A stretch of DNA of 64,000 nucleotides from Trichoplax sp. H2 (GCA_003344405.1 NOWV01000066.1:248001-312000), one strand, 5' to 3'. Numbered from the stretch's first letter, positions 1 to 14,766 are shown. A program made the numbers and translations. The notes: generated by a model not told the origin, from the letters alone.

Positions 1-230
1 TATCACTCATAATTCGAATTATTTCAGTAATAGTAACGCATTAATTGTTTGTCCATTAATCTATAATTCTACCAAATATATTAAGAATTAAAACAATTGT
101 AAAGTAATATGTAGATGCTAATTAGTTATTAATTTTACGTCTTACGTAACTTAAACAATCTAAAACTCCTTCATGGCCTATGTAAAATAGGTTATAATTT
201 AATTTTACGTATAATTCTTATATTACGTAC

Positions 231-3200
231 ATCATCTCTGACGTCGACATCAACTTTCTGATTCAGTAACCATTCTAAGATATCCGTTTTGCCTTCAACA
301 GCAGCGAAATGACTTGGTCGATAGCGAAACTAATCATTGCAATATGAGATAACAATAAAAATTACTTTTATTACCACTGATTACCGCATTAGAAAAGTAG
401 TCAGGATTAAGAAAATTACGCTATGATATATTTTAAACACATTATCAAAAACTTATCATACCCATCCAGGTCGTTTCAGTGCATTATAATTTCCAAGATG
501 TTGATACAATATTTTTAAAATTTTCAAGTAGCCTAAAGATGCTGCTTGGTGCAAAGAACAATCCTTCATTGCCTGCAATACAACAATTATTGTTATATTC
601 ATTACCACGATTTTATTATCATCTGTATGTATAAGTTATTGAAGTCTAGAACCCATTTTACTTAATGAAACAAATATAATGAATCTATTACAGTCATTTT
701 TAATCATCAACCTTTATTACGATATTAATAACGCCATGCTTAATTGAGACAATATCGTATAGATTAAACATGACAATTTCAGATTATAGTTATGGCACTA
801 ATCATAATCATCAGAATATATTCTAGGGAATAAAATAATACGGCAATGCAATTTATAATCCTGAGAAAATTATTAGACTATTGCTAATAATAATTTTAAA
901 GTACGCTTAGTCAAGATTACAATATTGTAGAATTCAACTAATTGCGTACGCAATTATTTCTCTCGCTCTCAACAGTTATAAATGTAACTGTACTAAATAA
1001 TAGCGTTGTTTTTGCAGGTTCATATTTTATGAACGGACTATGATTAATCTACAGATGTACAGTATAGTAATGATGAAGCATTCAGTTTAGTACCTTGTAG
1101 TCCACACAAGTTTTACTCAATTACTAAATCAAATGGCAAAGTGAGTGGCTATAAATAGAATTTTAGTCGAAAGTTTAACTGATATCCATACAGATCCAGT
1201 TATACTTACGTTTTCATATAAGGGGTCTGCACCATTTTTCAATAGTAGCTCAACTCCTGCTACATCACCTGCATGTACACATTTCTGTAAGGCGCTGTTG
1301 TTGTTATCATGCTACGTCATATAAAAATAAAACGAAAGAAAATGACAAAGCTTTACATTTTATGCGTAAAGATAACGGCAAATTAAATTCGGTTGTAGCT
1401 TAATGAGCTGTAAAGTGATAAGACAGTTTTAACAATTTTTTATTTTTTTGTTATCCATTGCTTATTTACTGTTACAACTTCCAAATTTTGTAACAAGTAC
1501 TAGATCTGCACTCAGCAAGGAGACCCAGTAATTAAGTTGAAGAACTAACTTTATTATTAAAATAAAGAGTTTATATACTTTCTTTATTGTGACCTTTGAT
1601 CTACTGACGTAGATCACAAGATCATCACTAACAGAAAGGTTTCCCTAGTTTAGACATTACAAATAGACTATCATGCCAAGTATGGCAACATGAGAATACA
1701 TATATAGATAACCTTAATATAGTACCATAACTACATCTATATACGCCTGACGTGATAACATCGTGATATTTAACCATATATAGAAAGAAGATAACATACT
1801 AATTATGTAACTATTACAGAACGTGACATTTACAAAATGTAATCCATTAGCATGACCGACTAGATTACTATACGTGTAAACTGAATATTTTAACCGTGTA
1901 TCTCAGATATCCAATACTTGTTAATATGGGGGAAATAAATCTATAATTACTATAAACATTATTTACTGATAATTCTATATACGGTACTGCCTAATCTTAC
2001 CCAATCAGGAATATCAATATTTCCTTGAATATTCCTCAACTCTTTAAAAAAAGTATCATTTCCTTTTCGAACTGCCGCAAGAATTTCACCTGCATCTGGT
2101 TGCTACAAATTTAGAAGATACACGCGATGAAAGATTAAATACATGTGTTACGATGCGTAAGCTCGTCCTAATTATTGAGTTTCTGACGAGACTATAAAAG
2201 GCTGGTGCCTGAAGATTCCTTTTTAGTTCGTTAGTCGGTTAGATAGTCAACTAGTTTTTCAATTGATATTTAATTGTAAAGACTATAATCTTGGGTGCCA
2301 AGATTCCTTCAGTAATAAATGATAGTAAATCTCTGACTATCTCGTCTACATCATCTGTGACGCTATAATTATACCATAGTATTCGGTCGTTGGAACTGAA
2401 TTATTTGGTGATATAGCTAAGCTCGCCTCTTTAAGTTAGTAAGTGGCGTTCTACGCAAGGATTGGCGTGTGTAGACTACTTTGTCACTAGTGGTGTGTGA
2501 CAACATGTCAGTAAAAATTTCAAAGATACAAGAAAACTTATAATTAATTATAATTGCATATTAGATTTGCAGGCCTTGAGCCTCCTATCTACTAGTGTTA
2601 TACCGTAAATTTGCAAGCTATCATTGTCACATATCGAAATTGGTTCCATTCATTATACAGCAAATTGACTCGACAGTTTAATAGCTAACTAGGTTTCACT
2701 ACATTTTCGTACATGACTATCATACTTCCATTTACTCAGCAGACAGTAGTGTACTGCATTTGCTTAAGCCGTACTATCCGAGGGCATGGGTTTCTGTCCA
2801 TATTCGTATATAATATGAACGAGGACGAAGTGTGTAAAATAGATGTCGTTAAAACTATTTATATTACATTGTAGATACGGCTTAAATTACGACATCCGCT
2901 TTGCATCGTTGTACCACAGAAGTTACTTCCAAATACAAATTTCTTGCTTGAAATTTGATTTAAAAAAATTTCTAATCTAACTGAAACTAATAACAATCTC
3001 TGCGTATATTAATTATTATAGATCCAATTGCAGTAACAGCAACGAGAGATATGAGGTTATGGCTTAGTGCATTATACGTATATGTAAGTAATAAATAAAA
3101 AAATAGATGTACCGTACGCTTATCCCATCCATAAACAACGGCCCCATAGGTAGCTCATGCGTGAACAGGTGTAAGTCTGTACTACAATGAGTAAAGAGTC

Positions 3201-3733
3201 CCTCCGGGCTCGACTCTGGGTTTTGTCAGAAACATTGAAAGTACCTTAGTGTACTACGGTGCCACAGCTGTTCATGAAATGATGAATACTTATAGAGATA
3301 TAAGGTTTTTTCTTCTATCTCTACGTGAACACTACTGTAACAGTCATAATAATTAAAAAAGAAATAGAGAATTGAAATTTGAACTTTCTTAGCGTCCAAT
3401 AGCTATTTCTTAGCTGATTTTCATGAAGATTTCATATCTATTTCTTGGTTCAATTAATTATAAATGCACTTAATAGGTTTAGTATGAAAAATAACCTTGA
3501 GTTTAAAATTTTCCCCCAAATGTATGCGCATATAATTAATTAATTAAATAAAAAGAATAATGTTTATAATCATTCCGTGAAAAATTACTATCGAGTGAAG
3601 AAATTGAAAAAAAATAATAATAATGGTAAGATGGACGATGGATGGTTATAATGATATCTATCAAACGCTCGCTTTTACTTATCATAGATAGTTCGAAACT
3701 TACCGTAACATTCGTATTGGTAATGGTTCGCAT
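231..3733 (-). CDS. Ankyrin-repeat protein, copy 1 (3' end outside window)
   Basis: Five exons are visible on the minus strand, all in phase 0: 3704-3733, 2001-2102, 1210-1311, 462-572 and 231-329. The start is ATG at 3733 (MRTITNTNVT, then GTAAGT). Exon 3 encodes an ankyrin-like unit with LQKCVHAGDVAGVELLLKNG, exon 4 one with SLHQAASLGYLKIL, and exon 5 one with RPSHFAAVEGKTDILEWLL. Each has the helix-turn-helix pattern of ankyrin repeats, which mediate protein-protein binding. All acceptors are AG and all donors GT. The last donor at 230 shows that more exons lie beyond the left edge. The same exon plan recurs about 8 kb to the right. I do not recognise the ortholog group; a cytosolic scaffold role is only the family default. 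Confidence 0.8.
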
Positions 3734-5747
3734 TTTGTCAACGTTGTTTCCAAATAAGAGCAATAAGTGAATAGGCTAAAAAAGAATAGACAGAATATTC
3801 CATAATTACTCATACAACAGGTCAAGAGAGAGCGAAAAATAAACAGGATTTGAACTTGCTTGCCTCAGATCAAGAATAATTAGAATCATCATCAACATAC
3901 AGTGAAGTTACGATTCAATGAGTCATGAGTGCGATATGCAGTAAAACAGGATAATAACGATAATGACATCAATTACAAGTAATTGGCCTCTGCTGTGTTA
4001 ACATAAACAGCACCCCCAATAGAGCACAATATCCAATAAATAAAGTAGAGCTACACAGGAGATGCAGAGCCAACGATATTGTACGTAGTATGATATCAAA
4101 ATCGTAATAGAACTAGTTAATAAACGGAAACAAAATTACCAACTTGATCACCAAAAATGGCTGAACTGTTCAAAAAGAGCTACTCACCGATAAAGACGTT
4201 TTCGTTATGTCCGTTGTGTTTCCACTCTTAGTCGTTTGATACACTGCTCCTAGTAAGCTTACTAAAAGTCTCCTTTATTTAGGATTTACTGCATTTAAAT
4301 AGTATAGCCGTAATAACGTACAGTTTTATACCCTTATTTTAGTAATCATTACCTTATCATACGCGAACACGTTAGATGCTGTACGACAAGTTACTGTATT
4401 CTTACATACATAACAATGTCCTGTCAACGATTGACGATTTTATCATTGACAGTTGCAAATGTAAAAGAGATGTGGACAGTTTTTCATGTATACCGCATTA
4501 AAAGCACATAATTATACATACAAATACTGCCCATTTGATAATTAAAAATAGAAAATGTCACGCCTTAACTGCTAAAATGTCACTTTTGTCTTCATTTTAA
4601 TTTTCATCTATTGAGCCAAGAAACCCGGTACCGCACTGGTATACAGTAAATTAGTTTATCAATACCTTTTTCAGATTTTTAATGTAGCCCATGGGATTGT
4701 ATTCATTGGCCATGATAGGTGACTGACAAGGGAAAATTATTATAATCTATTTGGGAGGTTTAATCATTGTACCATAACATGTTTGCATAAGGTTTTACAA
4801 ATTGCCATCCCTTCTCGTGATGCAGTCCATTATTACTACAACGATGACAGGGACCACCCTGATTATCAATTGACAATAAGCCGGGTTGAAAAAAGAATTT
4901 TGAAAAATAACTCGCTTATTGTTCATCCCTTCCATATTGTACAGTGCATTGCATGGTACTACTTTAAATAACAGAAATGTTGGCTGTCAGTATTGGACGT
5001 AGTTATAAGAAGTAGAAAAAATTCTTAGCCCAATAACTTTTCATCGTTAACGATGACTGCCGAGTAGCTGTACTGATTGTAATATCGATAGTATGCAGGT
5101 ACATCGACACTGATCGGCTCCATAGTAATATCTATAATAAGCCAAAATGGTATAAACTCTAAAATAATGGCCTTACGCTGCCATGAGATTTCTGAGTTTA
5201 ACCCTGTGCACTTTGTGAACTTAATGATACATCTACGCTATTATAATTTTAATTGACCTTAAAAATGCGCAACATCACTCGAAAAGAGAAGACATGTTTA
5301 CAATTTTATAGCTCCTCCTACCTTTAACTCATGTGATAGTAACAATTTACATTCACTTTTTGCCTGCAAATTAGTTAATCAACACTATCTACAATCGATA
5401 GCATGTGGCACGAGTTCTGGTATTAGTGATATATCACGTTGGACGTTGCTGTAGCGTTTCGCCTAAGGGTCATGTTGCAGATACTGCTTTGCTACTATTC
5501 TTATTAAGGTTAAACATGATTAAAGTCTTATTAGAGCACTGGAAGATCAACTTTACGCGCTACTTTATAGCAGTCGTGGATTTTAAAGGATTGAGGATAC
5601 TCTACCTACAGTAATGCTTAAATAAGAATCAAATCGAGTCGAGATCGAGCGGTAAACAAACATACACGGCTGTCGCTGTGATGAATATTAGAGTATTTAC
5701 CGCTATGATCGTTAATTTATTAATTAATTAGTTAAAATACTTTAATT
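3734..5747. other. Gap between the two ankyrin copies
   Basis: This stretch separates the 5' end of copy 1 from the 3' end of copy 2. It should contain the copy 1 promoter and the copy 2 terminator region. Short open frames at 4783-4971 and 5405-5614 have no splice context, no recognisable motif and ordinary AT-rich composition, so I do not call them genes. Confidence 0.4.
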
Positions 5748-8700
5748 TCAAGTAAGATCTGCTTGTAAAATCAGTTCAATAACATCTGTACATTTGATAT
5801 TTGGGTTCTGTGTCATTGCAGGTTTGGAAGTTTTGCAAATGTAAACGACACGCCCGCATCGTGTATATTGGGTGTCGTTTACCTTGTTGTAGTTTACATT
5901 TTGAAATGATGCTGGCATTACTTATATGCATGAACTATGAAATCGAATTCTAGTCAGTCTTTACTCTATGATACTGCTATACAGTAACATGATCAAAGTG
6001 AGTCAAGCTATCGTTCGGAGTTATCCTAACTTGTGATCGTCACTGGGAACAGGATAGTGAGGATAGACTTTGTAGGTTAAACGGCATTGGCATCTTGTAC
6101 TTACATACTTAAACAAGACCATCAGCAACAACGATCATAACAATATGAATAATTAATCATAATAACTGGTCAAATATTGCACGGACTCTTTATCCATGTA
6201 TTTATCATAAGTATTGACGATTCTCATAACTACTCTTACTATAAACGTTCAGTGAGCAAACTATTACTTCGGCCAATTTTACAAACACAATTAACGACTT
6301 TATCGAATTAGCGAATGATGATTAATAGAAGCGTATATAATGATAAGATTCATGGAATCCTTTTAAATAGATCTTTATGCCGAATTCAGTATTTTAAAAG
6401 TGGATTTTACTACTGATCTACACTGTACTACTTCTATTTACAAAACTTTAAAATTGCCTTCATTGCAATTTGAAATCTCATCATCAAAAATGTACTGTAT
6501 CTACGTGCTTATGCAAGGCAACAGATTTTGCGACATGCCCAAGGTAAGATGTTAAAGCGAGCTCATTGTCAACAAATTTGCTGCTTGTATGTAGATTACT
6601 TCTAGTTGCTGATGGGGTTTACAGCTTTTACTGGCAATATTGCTTGGTAATGCGAGCATATTAACTTGAATGATTGAGCAAAGTCGGTACCAGTATCTCA
6701 CATTTATTCGATACTCCACGAGCTGAATAAACTGAATTCAACCTCCATACAGTAACCCTTTATTTTACGTTATAAAATTGAGGGAAATGTTTAATATTTA
6801 CGAACTGGCTATAAAGAACATCTTTACTCTAAGATAAATTAGAAGCAGTTTCCATGAATAACAATTTATTATGGCAAGTATATTAAGCATTTATGCGGTA
6901 ACTTGAGCTAATAAGCTAAGCGACGTCTCTCTATGTAAAAGGCAATATCGTATGCATTTCTGACGTAATAATAATAGTTTCTACATACATTAGAAAGAGC
7001 AAAATGGAATAAAACCGTTCATCTCTTCCAAAACAATATCATACGGCATTGATAATATTAATAATAATATATAAGGGAATAATCTTACTCTTGGATTGTA
7101 TTTATACTTCTATTTGTAATACAGAAAGTCAGCTTCAACCACGACAATCAATTACAGATACGGTGTATAGAAGCATTCGCTAACTCGATCACAGTTTAAA
7201 TTGATATAGAAAATTTCTTCTACCTTACTTAATGATTTCCATTAAGTCCTGCTTTCTGAAAGCAACATTGAGAAAAGCAATTGATTTTGTTAGCATTTAG
7301 CCCGATATACTAAAAGCGATTAATAACAGTGAGAAGTTTATTTTTGTAGTAAATATGTATTAACTATTTTATTCGTCTAACGTAAAATGTATATCAACAT
7401 AGGATGTATCCATAAAATTTTAATCAACTCCAAAGAACTGATACTTGAATAATAAATAAATTTATTATTGATCTAATTTATAACGACACATTCCTGCATA
7501 TGGGTATATGCATCCTCGCAGTTCGGTGCTTCATTTCAATAGTACTGGTACTACTCTACTATAGCTTAGTTTGTAATCTATACTACTAGATCAAAATTTA
7601 TTCCAGTTATATTTACATATATACCTTACTCTCTGCTTTAACCAGAATATCCACAATTTCAGATCGGCCTACTTCTACGGCCATATCGTGCGCTTTTTGA
7701 CCTCCCTATTTAAAATAATTGAAAAGCTTCAATACCACATATTTGCAGATTCTGCTACTTTACGTATAAATAAAATAACTAAATACGGATACAGTACAGC
7801 TAAAATTACATTATATCTTGCCTATTCATTTAGCTAGCATAATATTGCCAAAGCTCTAAGAATTATATGTAAAGTAACTAGACTTATCATGCAGTTCTTA
7901 GAATTAATCTACCTTGCTAACTGCATTTAGACTTGCATTATTTCTTAAAAGGAGACGAACACAATCGATGTGCCCTTCCCATACTGCTAGATGAAGAGTT
8001 GTATAACCATCCTATCAAAAATTAACGCAAGATAATGCCACATTTAACACGATTGTTGTTATTTATCTCCTCTTTAGTCAAGCAGTAAAATACTCGCCAA
8101 CTACTAAAACATTATGCTACGTAGTATACAATACTGTAATTATGGGATTTTTTTATAAATTATAACTAGAATGTAATATGTAGACGATAGTGAAGTAGTA
8201 ATCTCATTTTCTTATATAGGTTAAATAAACTATAAAGCCTTGCAAGGCCTACGGAAAATGAGAGGATGTTGTAACTAAATCGTAAGCATCATTCTACCAT
8301 ACGTACACCATCTCTGGCATCAACATCAACTTTCTGATTCAAGAGCCATTCTAAGACATCTTTATTGCCTTCAACTGCAACGAAATGACTTGGCTGATAG
8401 TGAAATAATCAGTAAAATATGAGAAAAATAATATAAAAATTTCTGTAAAATTTACTATTGTTACGATTGGCAACCACATCTATAAGTTTTTAGGAAAGCG
8501 TTTGAGGCAATTAAATAGTCATACATTTAAAACTTTTTATCAGATAATTTCACATACCCATCCTGGTTGCTTTAGTGCATCAGGATTTCCAGAATAGCGA
8601 TATAGAATTTAAAAAATTTTTAAGTTACCCAACGATGATGCTTGATGCAAAGAACAATCCTCTATCGCCTGAAATATAACAATTATTGTCATAATTATCA

Positions 8701-11700
8701 TATGGAAAAATTCTATTATCATCTACACTGTTTACGCCATTTAAATGAAGTTACCCATTTACTCTACGATATCAGAACGTTATTGAATATTATAATTTTA
8801 ATAACATTTATCTATTACTACACTATTATCAACTCTAGCCATTCTCAGCTATGATAATAAATATGTGAACGGTATAGATTACATCGAACCTATCCATTGA
8901 AAATGTTATTACTGGATGGTGATAACTTCAGATTGTAGCAGTGACATCGATCATAAGTATCAGAATATTCACTGTGCAATGAAGTAATTTTATAACTCTG
9001 AGGGTAATAACGAATAATCCTAAGCAAAATATAAGTAAATTTGTGAATTCTATAAATTTTACTATTAATAGTCTTTTCTCTAGTTCACAACTGATGATTT
9101 ATGATATGCATATATGTCATACTGAGACAGCAGCACTTGTACACAGGGCAATACTAATACTGGATATTTTGAAAAATATAACTCTACTGTAGATGACGAT
9201 CTTGAATGATAAATTTTGTATACTGTCTTCTTGTCCTTCACATTTAAAGCATTCTATAACCATACTAATTGCATTGAACCATTAACGATATCAGCGCTAT
9301 GAGTAGTGTAAGCTACGTTACGTAATAGTTACACGAATTAATACGGTTAACTAGCCAGTATAATAATATTTATTGTATACTATTAATCAGATAAATAGTA
9401 ATTCTGAATGCAATAGTATTAATAACAGTTTATGTTCTATCAATCTAAAGATATGATATTATATTTAGTTTGATGTCATAATTGACTCATGTATTTGGTC
9501 AAATTTCTAAGTCAATTGGCAAATTGAGAAACCTTAAAGAAAATTTCAACTAAATTGAACTGGTATCCGCTTAAATATATAGCAGCTATACCTACATTTT
9601 CATATAAGGGATCTGCGCCATTTTTCAGTAGTAGCTCAACTCCTACTGTATCATCTTCATACACACATTTTTGTAAGGCACTGTTGTTGTTAGCATACTA
9701 TCACCATATGAACGCAAAATAAGAGAATTAGAATTATTCAATTTTTTATATTTTACATATAATGATAGCGACGAAAAAGAATGAGTAATTATTTTTATAC
9801 ATCATATAAATTCAAACATAGCATTACATAGATCTTTAAAGAAAGCAATATCTTCCTTTTGAGCTGCTGTAAAAATTTCACTTGCATCTGGTTGCTTTCC
9901 ATTCTTAAGAAAAAGTGAATGAAAATTAGGCAACCCGTAAATTAGCATCTACAATCCTTGGCAAACTGACAATTTACATGTCAAGTACGTATATCATTTT
10001 CTGTGAGTTAAGGGTGACACATATCACATTATACTCTCAGCGAGCAATTTAAAATTATTCCGTAGAAAAACTACGTCACAGTATCAAAGAGAACAATATC
10101 AAAAATTAATACTACAGCCTACGCATAGTCTTGTAATCTATTCGGTGAAAGATCTTCACGTATTCCTTTTCAACATATGCCATTTTTACGGAGAAAAACA
10201 GAAACAAGATATGCGCGTATATGCTAGTATAATATATGAGTATATGTGCATGGTACATTCTGTTGTAAATTAAGTTTATCATGCGTTTTTTATAGATATT
10301 TTGTTTGTAATATAGGAATATACTACTTCCTTCTGGCTAAAGTAATTCTTTTATAGCTATCATTTGACAGCTAATTAAGCGATCATAATATTAACAGAAT
10401 TTGACGTAGAGTTAATACTAATATTGTATTACACTAGGAACTCTTATCAAATAGAATATCCTAATGTCATAGCACATAAATAGAACTGGATGTGCAACTA
10501 ACTATGTAGAAAATTAAAATCAATAGCGCTATTTCATTAAGAGCTTGCTTAACTATACGAATCGATGAAAACACTAATTAGCACACATAGATGCTACTAT
10601 AAGCGTCGATCATGAAAACAATTAATTCTGTACTTTTGATAGGATGATTACTATAATTAGTATTAAAATTAATAAATAATCTATACTGCACACTAGTTGA
10701 CTACACGATTCGGTGGGACATTATTTACTGACTGAACATCCTGAGGGCTCTCGGCAGTATATAGTAAACTACAGTAAAGTAATTAGCAATATTTATGCAG
10801 ATTAAGCAAGAGGATGTAATGTTTACCTAAAGAATTAATGAAGAGACTGCATATTTATATGGTAATGACGCTGATCTTTTAACCGCGCATTAATAGGAAG
10901 CTACCCGAGTCAATTAAGGTCTACACAGTATTTTATTGTGCGTCTTGCTGACCTAGACGTATGTTACTCAATGATCAATTTGACTGTATGCAATGTATTC
11001 AAAATTTTAAGAGTATAGTAGATTAAATATATAATAATGACAAGAACTTTTGAAGATCGAGTAATTAATATTTCCTTAGTAGACATCGAGAATAACAGTA
11101 ATGAGAGACGTGAGAGATAAATGAAAAGTGATATTATCGACTAATTTGACGATCACTACTTAAGGGCCGTCGAATCACTTTCAGTGTACAGTAGTAGGAA
11201 GAGAAATTTTCTTTTTCTTTAGTCTGTGGTAAATCATGATAAACTTTAGGCCACATAGAAATAGAATAAACGATTTTCTCATATCACTAAGGCAGTAAAA
11301 TAAAAAGGTTTCTTCCATTGCTAAAGCAATAAAATCAAATTTCTTTTTATCTATATGACTGATTGATAATTTAGTACAATAACTATTGCATAACTAAATA
11401 ATTTATATTCCTATATAGGTACTTTTCGTTCTATTCATTTGTTGTGCCGGATATTACAGAATATAAAGTAGAAAGGTCCGGTAAAATTGTCAATAAATTG
11501 ACTTTGGCTATTAAAGCGAGTACAGTAGTGATCGGATGGCAAACCGTATGAAATATCATCACCGTCCTATTAACCAGAAACTACGGACAGATTACTGCTG
11601 CACTACGAGTATTTAACGAATTTTAAGCTACAATTTAGACTTATGCAAAAAGTAAAAGAAAGATGAGTATGGAATAGAAACGAGGTAAACGACCATCAAT

Positions 11701-11944
11701 TAGCAATATGATTATGGTACTCTTCCTCAGTGCAGTCGATGTAGATTGGAAGTATAACTAACGTAAGAGGGAACCATGCTGTGCTAATATATCTAGAGGT
11801 GTTGTAGTTAAAAACAAATCCATTTATTGTTAATCTACATGTTACATAAACGGACGATTAAAAAGACTCGATACCCAACACCTGTTTTCACTTTATATCT
11901 GGTTTGGAACTTACCGTAGCGTTTGTGTTTGAAATGGTTCGCAT
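5748..11944 (-). pseudogene. Ankyrin-repeat protein, copy 2, probably decayed
   Basis: This is a head-to-tail duplicate of the gene at 231-3733. Exons on the minus strand are 11915-11944 (MRTISNTNAT), about 9836-9894, 9596-9697, 8558-8668, 8307-8405, 7913-8011, 7625-7705 and 5748-5807 with the stop. Exons 6-8 show what copy 1 probably has beyond the window: ankyrin units with TTLHLAVWEGHIDCVRLLL and AHDMAVEVGRSEIVDIL, then a short tail ending IELILQADLT. Damage is visible in three places. Codon 20 of exon 4 is TAA (8609-8611) where copy 1 has AAA. The AG acceptor before exon 5 has lost its G (near 8406). Exon 2 diverges after FFKDL and lacks the last ~12 codons and the in-phase donor. Exons 3 and 6-8 remain open, so the decay is recent or a shortened product is still made. 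Confidence 0.75.
8609..8611 (-). other. In-frame nonsense codon in ankyrin copy 2, exon 4
   Basis: Reading exon 4 of copy 2 from 8668 downwards, codon 20 is TAA. The surrounding residues (SLGN LKIF stop ILYR) align without gaps to SLGYLKILKILYQ in copy 1, so this is a substitution and not a misplaced exon border. A base-call error is possible but would need to coincide with two other lesions. Confidence 0.8.
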
Positions 11945-14171
11945 ATTTAAACTTCTATTCGGGTGACAAAGAAGCATGAAACAGTCCAACGCAGAGAAGA
12001 TTAGCTCACAGCTAAAGGTGGGAAGGAAAAAAATGGGGTGTTAATTCAACAGTTACAACGTTGTAACCGTATAATATTATTGGCTGTTAATAAACGATAA
12101 ATATATGCATCATAAACATAATTGGAGTTACTTCCAAATTGTACGATATACAAATGGATATTGTTCTAGCGACAATGATGTCTAATAGTTAGATTCTGGT
12201 GCATCAAGTATAAGAGTAAAATTGGACAGAGCATGAAGAGTAAATAGAGAACATATCCATGTTGTGAGTTGTATTATGTTACAGCTACTAAACTGTTATT
12301 GGACCAATTAACTTATCCAAATAAGAATATCAATTCAATTGCGAATAAATCTTTACCAAGCTTAATCTATTGACCAATATTCTTGTCGCTATGTCTGATC
12401 AATGATTTACTCTATGTTATTAATAGTTGCCAATGTAAAGAGCTTGGAGTAGCTGATTCTGAGTTCTATGATACAGTTTAAAACAAAATGCAGCCATCCA
12501 GCTGGCTAAAATTAGAAATTGTCACGCTTTGACTGTTAACAACAACATAATGTCATCTTTTTTATTTTTTGTCTTTCTTCATTTGTGTTATCATGTAATA
12601 AGAACTTTACAAGGATGTAAACAACTCAGTGGCGACGTAAATTACAAAAAAATGATAGACTGATTACTTTTCCAATCTGAAATATAATGCTGGTACCAAT
12701 CAGGTAAGTGCATTGTATTTCAAAAGAAGGTAAACGTATTGTGCTGTAGGTTGTAAAAGCAATCAGTCTTTTATTATTTTATTGTAACTGATGAATATAT
12801 GATTCTATTTACTTCTAATAATCGCCAAGACTTCTTCTACCTAAATGTCATGTGATTATATTATAACATGAACAATAAACGAAATTCTCTCTTTCAAGAA
12901 TTACTTCTTAGTGTCCATTTTTCAAAAGTAACCTTTTTCGCCGTTCATCAGTCGCGATAGTTTCTATCTTTATCTTTTTATTGGAAAAATAATGTATTTC
13001 TGTTATGGACTACCTTTCCCGTAATGTCGATATTAAATGGTAGCTTTCATCTTCTTGCTTTTTAAATGCTGACGTTTACATATCCTTCAATGATTAGATG
13101 ATCTGTAGATTTATCTAGCTGCATGCATTCGTACACTGTCGGGTTACCATTTACAAACTGTGACTATTACATCAGTAATGTTATGATATGTATGCTCACA
13201 GTAGTTCTCTTAGCAATAGTAATAATGAATGGCAGTAGTTTAGCTATTCGAAGATAAATATCTGTGTTATAGTACTAAAGGTTACTACATTCAAAATTTC
13301 ATTTTATTTTAAATCATGCCTCGTATAGTTTAAGTAAAGGCAAGACTTTAACTGAGTTCATAATGTACTCGAAATATTTCAAGTGAGATATCATGATAGG
13401 ATTGCTTGCTTTAGCCTAACTTGATTTATTTCACTTTATTTTTGAAGTTTTTGCATATAAAATAGTAACGGAAAAAATTGAATCGTAGGAGAGCTTCTAT
13501 TTCACTTTCAGTTATAGTAGATTCTTCCTTACAGTGCAATTATTTAGCAAAATTGTACTAGACGTGTTGACTACTTATCTACGAAACGATAATAGAGATG
13601 AGTAGTCTGTCAGACAGATCAAGACGGAATAATTATATAGATTTTCCGCTTGCGGTTAACACAGGTAGTCGGAACAATCTCATACCCCTATCAAAGACTG
13701 AGCATCTTTTCATAGTGTTGCCTTATTATAGCAGTGTTGAATAGTAGAAATAAAGCTAAATTAACAATAAACTACAAATTATTACTATCCACAATTTTAT
13801 TTACGTATGTATGCTCTACATGCACACATTAACCGCTAAAAGAGAATACAGCAATACAGTAGGCCATGGAATTACTTTTCGTCAATCAATTGCAGTATAA
13901 GTACACTATGACTACTAGTGCTTTAAGTAAGTAGAATATTTTACTTTTCTATCAATTCAACAATCAAAGACATAATGAGACTACGAGAATTATTTGCAGA
14001 CTGTTATGATGATATAGCACTTGCCTATACTAGTGCGATTTTTACCCTATCATCAGGCCAGTCAAAAATGAAGAACAACTGTTGCATTACCTGTTGGTCT
14101 ATTTGAGTAACAAATAGTAGCTTTTAGACCATATTTAACATACTAATAGAGTATTACTTTTGTAGAAACAG
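11945..14171. other. Gene-free stretch
   Basis: This is AT-rich sequence upstream of ankyrin copy 2. I see no open frame with splice signals and no recognisable domain. The part next to 11945 presumably contains the promoter of copy 2, but no motif can be named with confidence. Confidence 0.4.
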
Positions 14172-14339
14172 TTAGGAATCATCCAAATCGGCAGACAAGG
14201 TGTCTCTGATGGCGCGCAATCGTCCATGTTTCCCTTCAACGTAGTTACGACGGTTATGGAAAACGGCACCCGAATTTGAAATATTGTATATGCGGTATAT
14301 ACTTGAATATTTACAAATAGTCAGGTATCTATGCTTATA
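14172..14339 (-). other. Isolated coding-like segment of unknown gene
   Basis: A minus-strand frame is open from about 14339 to a stop at 14172-14174. It includes the charged, codon-biased run NRRNYVEGKHGRLRAIRDTL, followed by SADLDDS and the stop. It is locally GC-richer than its surroundings, which is typical of coding DNA here. There is no ATG in the segment, and I could not find partner exons or a family. It may be the last exon of a gene whose other exons I missed, or a fragment left by duplication. Confidence 0.3.
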
Positions 14340-14766
14340 CTATACTGTATCAGGATTATTGCGAAATTTAATTCGATTATATCATGTAATATGAGAAGAA
14401 AATTGGGAAGACAATTCCATATATATTAGATAGACAGTATAATAACTTGCATAATCAATGTCAATGTCAAGGTCTATAATTTGATCTAATCTATGCGTAT
14501 ATGCGTAGATTAATGATAATTATAAATAATTCATATTCAACTGCTTGTCGGTCAATAATGCAATAGCGCATTATACGTACATATGTAGTATGTACAGTAT
14601 ATGGTAAAAGTCGACAGTACTAAAGACTCATAAAGGTAATAAGCAAACCTCTTTGATGATCGATCGGGAGTAAGTCAAGCTACTTCTTTAACAAACCTTA
14701 AATTAATAGATTTAAATTCTGCGATCAATTAAATGTAGCTACATGAGTACTTTTCAATAAATTGCC

